Shown here piece after piece: positions 5,561-6,594 of a stretch of 6,594 bases of DNA (its first letter is position 1; each line of letters starts with the position of its first letter). Both the position numbers and the translations under genes were made by a program. Source of the stretch: Flavobacteriales bacterium UBA7325 (GTDB lineage Bacteria; Bacteroidota; Bacteroidia; Flavobacteriales_D; Crocinitomicaceae); NCBI GenBank assembly GCA_002471375.1, contig DKPV01000064.1, positions 1-6,594 on the forward strand, given 5' to 3'. Below the pieces are notes generated by a model. The model did not search any database, was not told where the DNA came from, and was given only the letters and a program-made list of their open reading frames with translations.

Positions 5561-6594
5561 CTATTACATTACGAGATTAAATCCCTCATCGGTAAGGGGG
5601 GCATGGGCAATGTTTATCTCGGTGAACACACATCAATTGGTAGAAAAGTAGCCATTAAAGCGCTGCTTCCCGAGCTTGCGAATAATCCAGAGATTCGAGA
5701 ACGATTTAAGAATGAAGCATCGGTTATGGCTCGCCTTCAGCATCCAGGTATCGTTTTACTATTCGATTATGTAGATAATGAGGATGGTCTTTTTCTTATT
5801 ATGGAGTTGGTAAATGGACAAGAAATCACCGAGTTGTTGAAAAAACTCAATGAGCCGCTTTCCATCGATCGTGCAAAAGCTATCATGATTAATGTACTCG
5901 AAGCATTTGATTATGCGCATGAAAATGGGATCGTACACCGTGATGTCAAGCCATCTAATATTCTGATCACACCCGGTGACCAAGTCAAGGTGTTAGATTT
6001 CGGAATTGCAAAACTAGTTGGAGATGCTCAATTTAACCTAACAAAAACAGGAACTCAGGTAGGAACCGTATACTACATGTCTCCTGAGCAAGTGAAAGCG
6101 AAAGAATTGGATCGACGATCTGATATCTACTCGCTTGGTGTTACATTTTATGAGTTGCTCGCCGGATTCTGTCCCTACAAAGGGACGACCTCTGAATATG
6201 AAGTGTGCGATAAGATTGTACGTGAACCACTTCTTCCCTTAACTAATACAATGGGAGATGAGTATCTCGATGTCTGGAAGGTAATTGAAAAAGCTACGCA
6301 GAAAAATGTAGACGATCGTTTTCAAACTTGTAGTGAGCTCATTGAAGCGCTCAAAAAAGGGATGCCGCCATCTTCTGCTAAATCAAAGCCTTTAGCGAAA
6401 GAAATTGCATCCGTGAGGATGATTGAGAATCCGATCCAGCCTGCAGTAATGGGGCCTAGTAACGATAATAAAAATTGGATTTACTTTTTGATTCTTGGGA
6501 TTATTGTTTCCCTAGTGATCATATTCACGATGACTCGTCCTCAATATGATAACATCCTAAAAGAATTGTCACCATCAGGTGTATATGAAGATTC
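5546..6594 (+). CDS. Second Ser/Thr protein kinase (Hanks/PknB type), 3' end beyond the window
   Basis: Translating from the ATG at 5546 gives 349 codons with no stop before the right edge, so the gene is 3'-truncated by the window. It is a close paralogue of the preceding kinase: about 106 of the first 182 residues match, and the two align without a gap to about residue 270. All catalytic residues are present at the same numbers: GKGGMG 16-21, Lys38, Glu57, HRD 131-133, DFG 151-153, SPE 179-181, Asp193, Arg258. The activation loop has the same LTKTGTQ sequence (165-171). Past about 275 the proteins part. This one has a Ser/Pro/Lys-rich linker, a single helix (about 311-329, beginning WIYFLILG) and at least 20 polar residues beyond it, so a domain probably lies outside the cytoplasm, unlike in kinase 1. 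That part may be a sensor, but it is out of view. The start is 7 nt after the previous stop. Confidence 0.95.
   Translation, partial: MIGKTLLHYEIKSLIGKGGMGNVYLGEHTSIGRKVAIKALLPELANNPEIRERFKNEASVMARLQHPGIVLLFDYVDNEDGLFLIMELVNGQEITELLKKLNEPLSIDRAKAIMINVLEAFDYAHENGIVHRDVKPSNILITPGDQVKVLDFGIAKLVGDAQFNLTKTGTQVGTVYYMSPEQVKAKELDRRSDIYSLGVTFYELLAGFCPYKGTTSEYEVCDKIVREPLLPLTNTMGDEYLDVWKVIEKATQKNVDDRFQTCSELIEALKKGMPPSSAKSKPLAKEIASVRMIENPIQPAVMGPSNDNKNWIYFLILGIIVSLVIIFTMTRPQYDNILKELSPSGVYED

Noticed and set aside
4630..5983. Reverse-strand open frames opposite both kinase genes, with similar-looking translations in two of them.
   Set aside because: Their similarity simply mirrors the paralogy of the kinases on the other strand (antisense of the HRD/DFG region), so it is not evidence for a real gene.
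1..6594. Search for CRISPR arrays, tRNA or rRNA genes, insertion sequences, attachment sites or phage genes.
   Set aside because: No short regularly spaced repeats, cloverleaf-like segments, transposase or integrase motifs, or target-site duplications were seen. The only repeat is the old 1240-bp-period gene duplication.

Overview
The window is a densely packed, single-strand (+) block of AT-rich coding DNA, and everything recognisable in it belongs to phospho-threonine signalling. It holds four complete genes, a fifth cut by the right edge and probably the last codons of a sixth at the left edge. Intergenic gaps are 15 nt or less, with no terminator-like hairpin or promoter between genes, so it reads as the middle of one operon. 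Starts lack clear Shine-Dalgarno sequences. The kinase style (MIGK start, GGMGNVYL loop, LTKTGTQ-GTVYYMSPEQ activation segment) and a C-terminal module resembling the DUF4190/'CCC motif' membrane proteins suggest a Gram-negative member of Bacteroidota or a close relative. That placement is an inference from style, not from a marker gene.

Layout: 1-39, tail of an upstream gene overlapping the next start (TAATG). 39-1310, a cytosolic FHA domain, one membrane helix and an M48-type zinc metalloprotease predicted to lie outside the cytoplasm. 1326-3716, two FHA domains fused to an ABCG-type ATPase and permease, the same architecture as mycobacterial Rv1747. 3726-4298, an FHA domain plus a two-helix membrane module. 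4306-5538, a Ser/Thr kinase ending in that same membrane module. 5546 to the right edge, a second, paralogous Ser/Thr kinase with a different membrane anchor, running out of the window.

How they could work together: the two kinases would phosphorylate threonines on themselves or partners. The four FHA domains, spread over a protease, an exporter and a small membrane protein, would read those marks. Kinase 1 and the small FHA protein share an 81-residue membrane module, so they may sit together in the membrane. The result would be a membrane-localised kinase/FHA system controlling an extracytoplasmic protease and an ABC exporter. The components are individually recognisable. The combination, and especially the FHA-M48 fusion, is what looks new.

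The region from 4053 to 5560 also carries the footprint of an old tandem duplication with a period of exactly 1240 bp.
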